9,469 nucleotides of DNA from Bacteroidota bacterium (GCA_023427575.1 JAEZAY010000393.1:1-9469); one strand, 5' to 3'; shown: positions 1-7,603, numbered from the stretch's first letter. Notes: generated by a model from the sequence alone, not told the origin. Made by a program: numbers and translations.

Positions 1-198
1 GGTGAATGGAAAATTATTACCCGGACAGCAATGGTTCAGCCTTCTTTAAATTAGCCGGTGGTTTTTAAAGAACATTCTCACAAATGCACGGGTATTCTGT
101 TCATAATAAACTGCAGGCTTTTGTATCTTTAAAAATCATTATATGCCGGGATCGGGACTGATATTATTACATCAGGATCTTCATATAAAACGCTTCCA
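1..198. other. Leader region upstream of the GH127-like gene, no confident gene
   Basis: The first ~55 bases could hold the last codons of an upstream plus-strand gene: one frame is open from base 1 to a TAG at 52-54 and reads GEWKIITRTAMVQPSLN, and the other two plus frames also stay open for 15-20 codons before a stop. None can be preferred without the flanking sequence. From about 60 to 198 the DNA is AT-rich and I see no gene, only the candidate promoter at 124-131. Confidence 0.4.
124..131 (+). promoter_or_regulatory. Candidate Bacteroidota -7 element for the GH127-like gene
   Basis: The octamer TATCTTTA matches the Bacteroidota -7 consensus TAnnTTTG at every fixed position but the last. 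A poor -33 candidate (TTC at 100-102 instead of TTG) lies 21 bases upstream. The start codon is 67 bases downstream, giving a short leader. The octamer is short and AT-rich, so a chance match is quite possible. Confidence 0.3.
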
Positions 199-2232
199 AT
201 GAAAAACAGGTACTCTTTACTGATCACTTTATTATTACTGAGCGGTTTCAGTTTTTCTCAGTCAAAACCTAAAAAGCTTCCTTTTGATGGTTATATCCAA
301 AATCGGGCGCCGCTTCGATCCAATCCATTCATCGAATTGCCCCTGGGATCAATCAGGCCAGCAGGATGGCTAAAGGAAATGCTGCTACGTCAGAAAAACG
401 GGGCTACCGGCAATCTTGATAAATTATATCCCCTGGTGATGAACGAACGAAATGGCTGGCTTGGTGGAGATGGAGATCAGTGGGAGCGGGGACCTTACTG
501 GATCGACGGGTTATTGCCCCTGGCTTATATTCTAAACGATAAGGAATTGATCGAAAAAGCCAAACCCTGGGTTGAGTGGGCTATTAAAAGCCGGCAGCCC
601 GATGGGTATTTCGGACCATCCACAGATTATCCACATGAACGGGGCTTGCAGCGAAATAACAGTCGCGACTGGTGGCCAAAAATGGTGGTGCTTAAAATTC
701 TAAAACAATATTATTCGGCCACCGGCGATCAAAGGGTGATTGATCTGATGACTGCCTATTTTAAATACCAGTTAAAAGAACTGCCTTCTAAACCTTTAGA
801 CCACTGGACTTTCTGGGCCCGGTACCGGGGTGCCGATAACCTGATGAATGTTTACTGGCTTTACAACATAACCGGTGATTCATTTTTGCTGGAACTGGGC
901 GACCTGATCCACAAACAGACTTTCGACTATACGAACGCGTTTCTCAATACCGATATGCTTTCCACCATGGGCAGTATTCATTGTGTGAATCTCGCACAGG
1001 GAATAAAGGCGCCTGCCATTTATTATCAGCATCGAAGCGATCGGAAATATCTTGATGCAACTGAAAAAGGTTTTTCGGATATACGTCGTTATAACGGCAT
1101 GGCTCATGGGCTTTTTGGCGGCGATGAAGCCCTGCACGGAAACAATCCAACCCAGGGTTCTGAATTATGTACCGCGGTGGAAATGATGTTTTCACTCGAA
1201 AATATTTTTCAGATCACCGGCGATCCGCGGTATGCCAACCATCTTGAAAAAATTGCATTTAATGCTCTTCCATCGCAGGTTGCCGAAAACTTTATCGATC
1301 GGCAGTATTTTCAACAGGCCAACCAGGTGATGATAAGCAGGCATCCGCGAAATTTTGATGTTAATCACGGGGGTACTGATCTCTGTTATGGAATTTTATC
1401 CGGCTATCCCTGCTGCACTTCCAATATGCACCAGGGCTGGCCTAAATTCACTCAAAACCTTTGGTATGCCACGCCCGACAGGGGTTTAGCCGCCCTGGTA
1501 TATTCTCCCAGTGAAGTAAAAGCCTTTGTTGGAAACGGCGTGGAAGTGATATTTAAAGAAGAAACAAATTATCCCTTCGACGAAAAGATTCGCTTCAGTT
1601 TAACCACAGATAAAAAACAAAAAACGGTTTCCTTTCCTTTCAGCCTGAGGATTCCCGAATGGTGTTCAAAAGCAGTTATCCACATAAATGGCGAAATCTG
1701 GAAAGAACCCGCGGGCAATCAAATTGTAAAAATTGAGCGGGAATGGAAATCAGGTGATCTGGTGGAACTGGAATTGCCAATGGAGATCTCGGGATCGGTA
1801 TGGTATGAAAACTCCCATTCCATTGAACGTGGGCCATTGGTGTACGGCTTAAAAATCGGCGAAGAGTTCCGCAAAATGAACAATGAAAAAGATCCGATCG
1901 ACTATGGAAGTTCTTATTATGAAGTGTATCCCACAACTCCCTGGAACTACGGGCTGCTGGCACGTCCTGGCAAAAATGCCGGCGATTACAAACTCGAGAA
2001 AAAGCCAGCGTTGGCAAAATATCCATGGACTGCCGATAACGCACCATTGCAGATTAAGACCAGGGCGCAGAAGATTCCCTCCTGGAAATTATACAATGAA
2101 ATGGCCGGCCCCATCCCATACTCGGTCACGTATGGCCTGGAAACCGAAAAAGAAGTGGAAGAAATTACATTGATACCATATGGATGTACGCGGCTGCGGA
2201 TTTCACAGTTTCCGGTTATAGGAAGACGTTAG
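199..2232 (+). CDS. Secreted GH127-like (DUF1680) glycosidase, beta-L-arabinofuranosidase type
   Basis: The 677-residue protein begins with a signal peptide: basic MKNR, a hydrophobic stretch at about residues 7-17, then a likely cut after S-F-S-20 before Q21. The rest fits the DUF1680/GH127 layout of an alpha/alpha barrel (about 45-425) followed by beta-sandwich regions. Landmarks are DQWERGPYW (93-101), HCVNLAQG (261-268), GSELC with E322 and C324, YPCC with C405 and C406, and ERGPLVYGL (543-551). In the characterised Bifidobacterium GH127 enzyme a Glu, a Cys and a Cys-Cys pair bind zinc and the first Cys of the pair is the nucleophile, so C405 is the expected nucleophile and E310 (in GGDEALHG) a candidate acid/base. 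The expected role is removal of terminal beta-L-arabinofuranose or a related sugar from plant glycans in the periplasm or outside the cell; the substrate is inferred. No SusC/SusD pair is visible. hutU follows after 54 bp with no clear terminator, so read-through is possible. It could belong to a sister GH family such as GH146. Confidence 0.85.
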   Translation: MKNRYSLLITLLLLSGFSFSQSKPKKLPFDGYIQNRAPLRSNPFIELPLGSIRPAGWLKEMLLRQKNGATGNLDKLYPLVMNERNGWLGGDGDQWERGPYWIDGLLPLAYILNDKELIEKAKPWVEWAIKSRQPDGYFGPSTDYPHERGLQRNNSRDWWPKMVVLKILKQYYSATGDQRVIDLMTAYFKYQLKELPSKPLDHWTFWARYRGADNLMNVYWLYNITGDSFLLELGDLIHKQTFDYTNAFLNTDMLSTMGSIHCVNLAQGIKAPAIYYQHRSDRKYLDATEKGFSDIRRYNGMAHGLFGGDEALHGNNPTQGSELCTAVEMMFSLENIFQITGDPRYANHLEKIAFNALPSQVAENFIDRQYFQQANQVMISRHPRNFDVNHGGTDLCYGILSGYPCCTSNMHQGWPKFTQNLWYATPDRGLAALVYSPSEVKAFVGNGVEVIFKEETNYPFDEKIRFSLTTDKKQKTVSFPFSLRIPEWCSKAVIHINGEIWKEPAGNQIVKIEREWKSGDLVELELPMEISGSVWYENSHSIERGPLVYGLKIGEEFRKMNNEKDPIDYGSSYYEVYPTTPWNYGLLARPGKNAGDYKLEKKPALAKYPWTADNAPLQIKTRAQKIPSWKLYNEMAGPIPYSVTYGLETEKEVEEITLIPYGCTRLRISQFPVIGRR

Positions 2233-2286
2233 AAGATCCGGAAGGCGGGTTGATGGTTTGTATTAAAGGTTTATACGAAGAATAAA

Positions 2287-3945
2287 ATGAGTACTATAAT
2301 TCCGAAAACGCCTGTCGGTTCTGCCATTTCCTGTAAAGGATGGATTCAGGAAGCCGCATTGCGGATGTTACTGAATAACCTGGATCCGGCAGTAGCAGAA
2401 AAACCCGAAGAACTGATTGTATACGGAGGCCGGGGCAAGGCCGCCAGAAATCCGGAGAGCCTCGATCGCATTATCCGATCGCTGAAAGAACTGGAAAACG
2501 ATGAAACCTTATTGATACAAAGCGGCAAGCCGGTTGCCATTTTCAAAACCCATCCCGACTCCCCGCGGGTATTGATCTCCAATTCACAACTGGTGCCAAA
2601 TTGGGCTAACTGGAAACATTTTGATGAGCTGGAGAAGAAGGGACTCATGATGTACGGTCAGATGACTGCGGGTTCATGGATCTATATCGGTTCGCAGGGA
2701 ATTGTTCAGGGTACTTACGAAACCTATTCAGCGATTGCAGCGAAACATTTTAAAGGTTCGCTGAAAGGAACTCTGCACGTAACTGCTGGTCTGGGTGGAA
2801 TGGGCGGAGCCCAGCCCCTGGCCATCACGATGAATGAGGGTGTTTGCCTGGCCGCAGAAGTTGAGCGCTGGCGAATGGATAAAAGGGTGGAAACCAAATA
2901 CCTTGATTTGGTTTACGATGATATTGACATGGCCATCGACCGGGCCTTAACTGCCAAACACAATGGGGAGCCCATATCGATTGGGGTGGAATGTAATGCC
3001 GTTCATCTTTTGCAGCGTTTATTGGATCGGAATATTGTTCCCGATACATTGACCGATCAAACCTCGGCTCATGATCCGCTGATCGGATACTGGCCGCATG
3101 AGATCAGTAAGGAGGAGGCCCTGAAACGGAGAGAACATGATCCCGACGAATACCTCCGGCTGGCAAATCGTTCCATGTTCAGGCATGTTGAACTGATGTT
3201 AAAGCTGCAATCGAAAGGGGCGGTCACATTCGATTACGGAAACAACCTTCGGGCCCGGGCTTTTGAAAACGGGCTCCAGAATGCCTTTAATTTTCCCGGT
3301 TTTGTCCCTGCCTATATCAGGCCCTTATTTTGCGAAGGAAAGGGGCCTTTCCGATGGGCTGCTTTAAGCGGCGATCCCAACGATATCCGGGAAACGGATC
3401 GGGCCATAATGGAACTTTTTCCCGAAAATCATTCACTGCAACGATGGCTAAAACTGGCTGCGGAAAAAATCGCCTTTCAGGGTCTCCCGGCCCGGATCTG
3501 CTGGCTGGGTCAGGGCGAAAGAGAAAAAGCGGGCTTAAAGTTTAATGAAATGGTGAAGGCGGGGAAATTAAAAGCGCCCATTGTTATCGGTCGCGATCAT
3601 CTGGATACCGGATCGGTGGCTTCTCCAAACCGGGAAACCGAATCGATGTTAGACGGTTCGGACGCGGTGGCAGACTGGCCCATATTAAATGCATTGGTTA
3701 ATACGGCGGGTGGCGCAAGCTGGGTCAGTTTACATCATGGCGGCGGGGTTGGTATGGGTTATAGTATTCACGCGGGAATGGTTATCGTGGCCGATGGTAC
3801 AGAAGCGGCGGCGCGGCGTTTGGCAAGGGTTCTTCGGAACGACCCGGGTATTGGCGTTATCCGCCATGCCGATGCGGGCTATGAGCTGGCAAAAGATACG
3901 GCCCGTCAGCAAGGGCTGAATCTTGATGAAAGATTGGGTCTTTAG
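2287..3945 (+). CDS. hutU: Urocanate hydratase (urocanase)
   Basis: This 552-residue protein is full length for urocanase (about 550-560). It is the cytosolic, NAD+-dependent second enzyme of histidine degradation, hydrating urocanate to 4-imidazolone-5-propionate. Family marks are [10 protein letters not shown] near the N-terminus, the NAD-binding glycine run GLGGMGGAQ starting at residue 168, [10 protein letters not shown] with C405 matching the conserved active-site cysteine (Cys410 in the Pseudomonas enzyme), and [17 protein letters not shown] near the C-terminus. The ATG at 2287 gives the usual family start; no Shine-Dalgarno sequence is clear. It lies 54 bp after the glycosidase gene on the same strand, and I saw no good promoter in that gap. 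Its product is the substrate of the HutI encoded at 6138-7385. The last eleven codons and the stop form half of a terminator-like hairpin, and its stop is 3 bp from the stop of the convergent glycosyltransferase gene. Confidence 0.97.
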   Translation: MSTIIPKTPVGSAISCKGWIQEAALRMLLNNLDPAVAEKPEELIVYGGRGKAARNPESLDRIIRSLKELENDETLLIQSGKPVAIFKTHPDSPRVLISNSQLVPNWANWKHFDELEKKGLMMYGQMTAGSWIYIGSQGIVQGTYETYSAIAAKHFKGSLKGTLHVTAGLGGMGGAQPLAITMNEGVCLAAEVERWRMDKRVETKYLDLVYDDIDMAIDRALTAKHNGEPISIGVECNAVHLLQRLLDRNIVPDTLTDQTSAHDPLIGYWPHEISKEEALKRREHDPDEYLRLANRSMFRHVELMLKLQSKGAVTFDYGNNLRARAFENGLQNAFNFPGFVPAYIRPLFCEGKGPFRWAALSGDPNDIRETDRAIMELFPENHSLQRWLKLAAEKIAFQGLPARICWLGQGEREKAGLKFNEMVKAGKLKAPIVIGRDHLDTGSVASPNRETESMLDGSDAVADWPILNALVNTAGGASWVSLHHGGGVGMGYSIHAGMVIVADGTEAAARRLARVLRNDPGIGVIRHADAGYELAKDTARQQGLNLDERLGL

Positions 3946-3950
3946 CCCTT
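3911..3950 (+). terminator. Rho-independent terminator embedded in the 3' end of hutU
   Basis: AAGGGCTGAA (3911-3920) pairs with TTTAGCCCTT (3941-3950): nine Watson-Crick pairs plus one G-U wobble, around a 20-nt loop. The T-rich run ATTGTTTTA follows at once. The left arm is hutU coding sequence, and the right arm carries the hutU stop (TAG, 3943-3945) and two bases of the glycosyltransferase stop. On the minus strand the wobble becomes an A-C mismatch and no T-run follows, so it should act mainly on the hutU transcript. A smaller hairpin (AAAGA/TCTTT, 3929-3943) is an alternative fold. The long loop is the main weakness. Confidence 0.6.
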
Positions 3951-5049
3951 ATTGTTTTAGTGCCTTTTCATATGCGTCCAGAAACTGATCTGCGATCACC
4001 GGATTATTATACCTGGAGCGAACCATCTGGTATCCATTTTCCGCAAATTGTTCTGCCTTCTCTTTATCGGAAATACAGTCAAGAATGGCATTTACGAAAT
4101 TCTCATTATCTCCTTTCTCCACAAGCCATCCACTGTATTCAGGCTGCACGATCTGTGAAATGCCTCCTACATTGTGCGCAACTACCGGAGTTTTGCAATA
4201 AAAGGCTTCCAGGATTACACCCGGCAAACCCTCGATCAGGCTGGGCAATACAAACAGGTCGGCCTGTTTTACAATCGCCAGTACATCGGACCGCGACCCG
4301 GTTAGATGTACATTTTTTTCCAGTCCCATTTCAGCTACCTTTTCCCTGATCTCTTTTTCCATTGGCCCTTTTCCAACAAAAATCATTTGAGCTTCGGGAT
4401 GCGTGCCGGCAACCGATTTAAAGATCTTCAGCATCTCAAGATGATTTTTTTCCGCCGAGAGATTTCCAACATGAACAATTACCGGCCTTTTCTGAAAAAG
4501 ATGGGCAAGATCCGCCGGAGCTGATTCCGGAATCGGATTCAGATCAATCCCAATGGGTATGGAGGCGATTTTATCAGGCTTATAACTGAAGGTTTTTATA
4601 AAATCCCGGTACGATACATCACTGACAGATGCAACCATTGAAACCCGGTCGACCAGAAATTTGTTGAATTTTTTCTTTATCCCGCTGTCGATAAAATAGC
4701 TCATGGTACTGGCATTCCGGAAAACAATCCGCGCCTTCCAGCCAAAAAATAATTTGCTTAGTACGGCAAATTTCAGCGTGTTGCCCGAATTCGATTGTAC
4801 AATATCATATTGATTTTCTTTGATAAGCCGGGCCAGGCTTTTCCATCCTTTCCAGTCAAAAAGGCGCGAATTAAGACTGCTGTTAAGCGCTTCCACCGGA
4901 ATTCCGTTGGGAAACTGCGTTAATGAACCGGGATAAAGCGCCAACAGATCGGAACGATGACCTTTTTCGATCAGGCTTTTCGACAATTGTGAAGCAAACA
5001 TTTCCGCGCCACGTAGTTGTGGATGGTTGATAAGCTGCAGGATTTTCAT
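3949..5049 (-). CDS. Glycosyltransferase family 4 (GT-B fold)
   Basis: This 366-residue protein is a retaining, nucleotide-sugar-dependent glycosyltransferase of the GT4 type. The N-terminal Rossmann domain starts with MKILQLINHPQLRGAEMFA, whose glycine-rich loop and RGAE are typical of GT4 acceptor-side domains. The C-terminal donor domain starts near PVIVHVGNLSAEKNH (about 190) and contains FVGKGP, HLTGSRSDV and EGLPGVILE, in which E273 and E281 make the GT4 E-x7-E motif. There is no signal peptide or clear membrane helix, so it is probably cytosolic or peripheral at the inner membrane, acting in lipopolysaccharide, capsule or exopolysaccharide assembly. Sugar and acceptor cannot be read from the sequence. 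No other glycan-assembly gene is adjacent. The ATG at 5049 places the Rossmann strand right at the N-terminus, as usual. A stem-loop (5113-5157) separates it from terC, and a candidate promoter lies at 5092-5099, so it is probably a single-gene unit. Confidence 0.92.
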   Translation of the reverse strand: MKILQLINHPQLRGAEMFASQLSKSLIEKGHRSDLLALYPGSLTQFPNGIPVEALNSSLNSRLFDWKGWKSLARLIKENQYDIVQSNSGNTLKFAVLSKLFFGWKARIVFRNASTMSYFIDSGIKKKFNKFLVDRVSMVASVSDVSYRDFIKTFSYKPDKIASIPIGIDLNPIPESAPADLAHLFQKRPVIVHVGNLSAEKNHLEMLKIFKSVAGTHPEAQMIFVGKGPMEKEIREKVAEMGLEKNVHLTGSRSDVLAIVKQADLFVLPSLIEGLPGVILEAFYCKTPVVAHNVGGISQIVQPEYSGWLVEKGDNENFVNAILDCISDKEKAEQFAENGYQMVRSRYNNPVIADQFLDAYEKALKQ

Positions 5050-5091
5050 TTGTTTTCAGGTTCAGTGATTGTTAAAACGCAGGTAGCGGCG

Positions 5092-5099
5092 CGAAAGTA
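5092..5099 (-). promoter_or_regulatory. Candidate promoter of the glycosyltransferase gene
   Basis: Read on the minus strand the sequence is TACTTTCG followed by CGCC, close to the Bacteroidota -7 consensus TAnnTTTG with one substitution. The glycosyltransferase ATG lies 42 bases downstream. A possible weak -33 element (TTT at 5123-5121) falls inside the terminator-like stem at 5113-5157, so the upstream gene's terminator and this promoter would overlap. Confidence 0.4.
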
Positions 5100-5112
5100 A
5101 TGCAAGCGGCTT

Positions 5113-5157
5113 AAAACCCGAAATCTCCGGCCAGGGCGGCTGGAGATTCCGGGTTTT
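5113..5157 (-). terminator. Strong stem-loop terminator downstream of terC
   Basis: The arms at 5113-5128 and 5142-5157 pair over 16 positions with one mismatch (an A-C opposition at 5121/5149), around a 13-nt loop that can pair further (GCC with GGC). On the minus strand the stem ends in GGGTTTT, 23 bases after the terC stop codon, as expected for a rho-independent terminator separating terC from the glycosyltransferase gene. The plus strand also ends in GGGTTTT, so it could work both ways. Confidence 0.8.
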
Positions 5158-5179
5158 GTAATATTCTTATGAAGAAATA

Positions 5180-6013
5180 TTAATGGGATTTTTGTTCCGA
5201 CTTTATCTCATTTTCATCCTGGCTTCGGAGCTTCATCATTTCTTCCACATCGGCGCCCGATTTGTTCAGTTCTATTTTCCGCGTGTTTCGCCTCAGTCTC
5301 ATATTCAGCAGTTCGACTGCCAGCGAAAACGCAATGGCCGTATAAATATAGCTCTTACTGATTTCCTGATGGAATCCTTCGGCGATCAGCATTACTCCAA
5401 TTACGATAAGGAAAGAAAGCGCCAGCATCTGAAGGGTAGGATTGTTATTGATAAAGCGGCTGATACTGCCTGCAAAAGCCATCATTACCAGAATGGAAGC
5501 CACTACAGCAATAATCATTACCACTACATTTTCTACCAGGCCAATGGCCGTTAAGATCGAGTCGAACGAAAACACCGCGTCTACCAGTACGATCTGGAAA
5601 ATGACCGCCCGCAAACTAGAATAGGAGCGGGACGATTCGGGTTTGGCAGACTGTTCCAGCTTATGGTGAATTTCAAGCGTGCTTTTCGCGATTAAGAATA
5701 TGCCCCCGGCAAGCAGAATGATATCTTTCCAGCTTAAGGCGAAGGGTTCACCCTGGTCGTTTGTTATAAAACCCAGTTCAAGCACGGGTTGAGTAAGTCC
5801 GATAATCCAGGTGATGGTTAGCAAAAGCAAAATCCGGAATCCCATCGCCAGCAACAAGCCGATATTACGGGCCTGGCGTTGTTGGTGTTTGGGCAATTTG
5901 TTGGCTACAATGGAAATAAAGATAATATTATCAACTCCCAGAATGATTTCTAAAAAAGACAGCGTAAGTAAACTTACCCAAACGGAAGGATCCGAGAAAT
6001 CCGGAAAATGCAT
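5180..6013 (-). CDS. TerC-family integral membrane protein
   Basis: From the ATG at 6013 this is a 277-residue inner-membrane protein with about seven to eight hydrophobic helices and a charged C-terminal tail. The two TerC hallmarks are present: FLEIILGVDNIIFISI in the first helix (E22, D28, N29) and VDAVFSFDSILTAIG near mid-protein (D145, D151). TerC relatives include tellurite-resistance TerC and the E. coli Alx and B. subtilis YkoY/MeeF-type proteins linked to manganese export or metal loading of secreted proteins. The exact role here is unknown, and no other ter genes are in view. The frame also stays open to a TTG at 6034, which would add MATKIAT. I prefer the ATG because family members usually start a few residues before the W-[VI]-[SA]-L-L-T-L helix. 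The gene is divergent from hutI, and a small hairpin (6016-6033) sits two bases before the ATG. Confidence 0.92.
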   Translation of the reverse strand: MHFPDFSDPSVWVSLLTLSFLEIILGVDNIIFISIVANKLPKHQQRQARNIGLLLAMGFRILLLLTITWIIGLTQPVLELGFITNDQGEPFALSWKDIILLAGGIFLIAKSTLEIHHKLEQSAKPESSRSYSSLRAVIFQIVLVDAVFSFDSILTAIGLVENVVVMIIAVVASILVMMAFAGSISRFINNNPTLQMLALSFLIVIGVMLIAEGFHQEISKSYIYTAIAFSLAVELLNMRLRRNTRKIELNKSGADVEEMMKLRSQDENEIKSEQKSH

Positions 6014-6015
6014 GG

Positions 6016-6033
6016 TGGCGATTTTGGTCGCCA
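6016..6033 (-). promoter_or_regulatory. Small hairpin abutting the terC start codon
   Basis: On the minus strand TGGCGA (6033-6028) and TCGCCA (6021-6016) form a perfect 6-bp stem with a CCAAAA loop, ending two bases before the preferred ATG. It could limit ribosome access or be a protein-binding site. If the TTG at 6034 were the real start it would instead lie in coding sequence. The function is inferred, and a short perfect stem can occur by chance. Confidence 0.3.
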
Positions 6034-6103
6034 AATTACTTAAAAACTCATGCCATTCAGAAAATCTTTCCGAAGCATAAGAACATTTATACTAAACTGC
6101 TTT

Positions 6104-6123
6104 AAAACAGGTTCGGCTGTTTT
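6104..6123. promoter_or_regulatory. Palindrome in the hutI leader, possible operator or attenuator
   Basis: AAAACAG (6104-6110) and CTGTTTT (6117-6123) form a perfect 7-bp inverted repeat around GTTCGG, in the terC-hutI divergent region and 14 bases before the hutI ATG. As RNA it is a small hairpin running into TTTTTATT, like a weak terminator or attenuator. As DNA it has the two-fold symmetry of a repressor site. No recognised promoter motif accompanies it. Confidence 0.4.
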
Positions 6124-6137
6124 TATTAAATTGTTGA

Positions 6138-7385
6138 ATGGCTACGATGCTGATCAGGAACATTCGTCAACTCTATGGCATACATAATCCATCGCTTCCG
6201 TTGCGGGGCGAGGCATTGGCCCAAATTCCGGTTCTGGAAAATGCCTATGTTATTATTGAAGATGATCAGATCGCCCAATTTGGCCGGATGGAAGAACTGG
6301 ACGCAGCAATATCCTGTTCTTCCTCAATCGATGCGAAATCCAGGATCGTGTTTCCGGCCTGGTGCGACAGCCATACGCACCTGGTTTTTCCATCCTGGCG
6401 CGAGGAAGAGTTTCTGCTAAAGCTGAAAGGACTTACATACGCTGAAATTGCATCGGCCGGCGGTGGCATTTTAAATTCGGCCCTGCGAACCGAAACCATG
6501 AGCGAAGATGAACTGTTTATAAAAAGCTGGAAACAGCTCGAAGAGATTCGCAGGATGGGAACGGGAGACATTGAAATAAAAAGCGGTTATGGGTTAACGG
6601 TAGAAGGCGAACTGAAAATCCTACGCGTGATCCGGCGGCTGCGGGAAAAATCGACCATGCTTATCAAATCAACATTTTTGGGCGCCCATGCATATCCTCC
6701 GGCTTATAGGGAAGATCATCAGGGCTATATCGATCAGATTATTACTGAAATGCTTCCGCAGATCGCAGCGGAGAACCTGGCCGATTTTATCGATGTTTTT
6801 TGTGAACAGGGTTTTTTCTCCAATGAAGAAACGGAACGGATTTGCAACGCAGGGAAAGAATATGGGCTTAGACCTAAAATTCATGCAAACCAGTTATCTT
6901 CCACCGGAGCCGTAGAAACGGGAATTGCTTTAAATGCGCTTTCGGTAGATCATCTGGAAACAATGGATGATGCAGCTATAAAGGAATTGTCGGGTTCAGA
7001 TACGATTGGCACGCTTTTACCGACGGCGGCTTATTTTCTGCGGATGCCATATCCTCCGGCCCGGCAACTGATAAAATCCGGAGCCGCAATCGCCCTGGCT
7101 ACCGATTTTAACCCGGGATCTTCCCCTTCAGCGAACATGAACCTGGTGGTATCGATGAGCTGTATCCAGATGAAAATGCTGCCGGAGGAAGCCATCAATG
7201 CGGCTACTATTAATGGGGCCTTTGCCATGGAGGTGGCCGAAAACACAGGAACCATTACAGTGGGTAAACAAGCAAATCTGATCATCACGAAAGCGATTCC
7301 ATCCCTCAGCTATCTTCCTTATGCATTTGGGGCCGATCATATAGAAGAAGTTATTATCGCGGGCGAAAAGGTTCGGGGCCAGTGA
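6138..7385 (+). CDS. hutI: Imidazolonepropionase
   Basis: This 415-residue amidohydrolase is full length. It is the third enzyme of histidine degradation, hydrolysing 4-imidazolone-5-propionate to N-formimidoyl-L-glutamate in the cytosol. The metal ligands of the family are present and spaced as in the Bacillus enzyme: H79 and H81 in DSHTHLVF, H249 in KIHANQ and D323 in ATDFNPGS; H272 in VDHLE is also conserved. Other marks are GGGILNS and the C-terminal MEVAENTGTITVGKQANLII, the composite beta-domain typical of amidohydrolases. The ATG at 6138 is followed by a second ATG at codon 4, and the true start could be either. The gene is divergent from terC, with a palindrome just before the start. 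The HutG-type gene downstream uses its product. No terminator is evident in the 218 bp that follow, so cotranscription with that gene is possible. Confidence 0.97.
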   Translation: MATMLIRNIRQLYGIHNPSLPLRGEALAQIPVLENAYVIIEDDQIAQFGRMEELDAAISCSSSIDAKSRIVFPAWCDSHTHLVFPSWREEEFLLKLKGLTYAEIASAGGGILNSALRTETMSEDELFIKSWKQLEEIRRMGTGDIEIKSGYGLTVEGELKILRVIRRLREKSTMLIKSTFLGAHAYPPAYREDHQGYIDQIITEMLPQIAAENLADFIDVFCEQGFFSNEETERICNAGKEYGLRPKIHANQLSSTGAVETGIALNALSVDHLETMDDAAIKELSGSDTIGTLLPTAAYFLRMPYPPARQLIKSGAAIALATDFNPGSSPSANMNLVVSMSCIQMKMLPEEAINAATINGAFAMEVAENTGTITVGKQANLIITKAIPSLSYLPYAFGADHIEEVIIAGEKVRGQ

Positions 7386-7603
7386 AATATAATTTCGCTT
7401 TTTCCGAATACAGGCTGTTTAATCACTACATCTTTCTAAAGTTAAATGATCATAATCTGAACGACCTCCCTGTCAACCCTGGTAATGAGGGGCCTGAAGA
7501 AAATCCGGTCTTTTCCGCTTCTTTCAACTCAATTTTCTTTAACAGATAAGATTAATATTTTATCCATCGATTTAGTCTTAAATTCCCTTACTGAATTTAC
7601 AAT
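7386..7603 (+). other. Noncoding gap between hutI and the formimidoylglutamase gene
   Basis: These 218 bases hold no credible gene: the only plus-strand ATG near the middle (7447) stops after four codons. The half nearest the downstream gene (about 7530-7603) is markedly AT-rich, as promoter regions often are, but I find no good TAnnTTTG element. A compact palindrome, ACAG-G-CTGT, lies at 7410-7418; its half-sites resemble those of the hutI leader palindrome, but the spacing is different. The gap is longer than expected within a tight operon. Confidence 0.5.

Noticed and set aside
1676..2047. Minus-strand open frame of 123 codons inside the glycosidase gene
   Set aside because: It is fully antisense to a well-supported gene, has no recognisable motif, and its composition follows the codon pattern of the sense gene.
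2210..2243. TTCCGG...CCGGAA inverted repeat at the end of the glycosidase gene as a terminator
   Set aside because: The stem is only 6 bp with a 22-nt loop and no T-run follows.
3960..4349. Plus-strand open frame of 129 codons antisense to the glycosyltransferase
   Set aside because: The opposite strand carries a full GT4 protein with its E-x7-E motif; this frame shows no domain and looks like a shadow.
3949..6013. The inverted glycosyltransferase-terC block as a mobile insertion
   Set aside because: There is no transposase or integrase, no flanking direct or terminal inverted repeat that I can see, and each gene has its own ordinary termination signals.
6014..6137. A yybP-ykoY manganese riboswitch upstream of terC
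   Set aside because: The intergenic space is 124 bp shared with a divergent gene, and I see none of the long paired architecture of that riboswitch, only a 6-bp hairpin.
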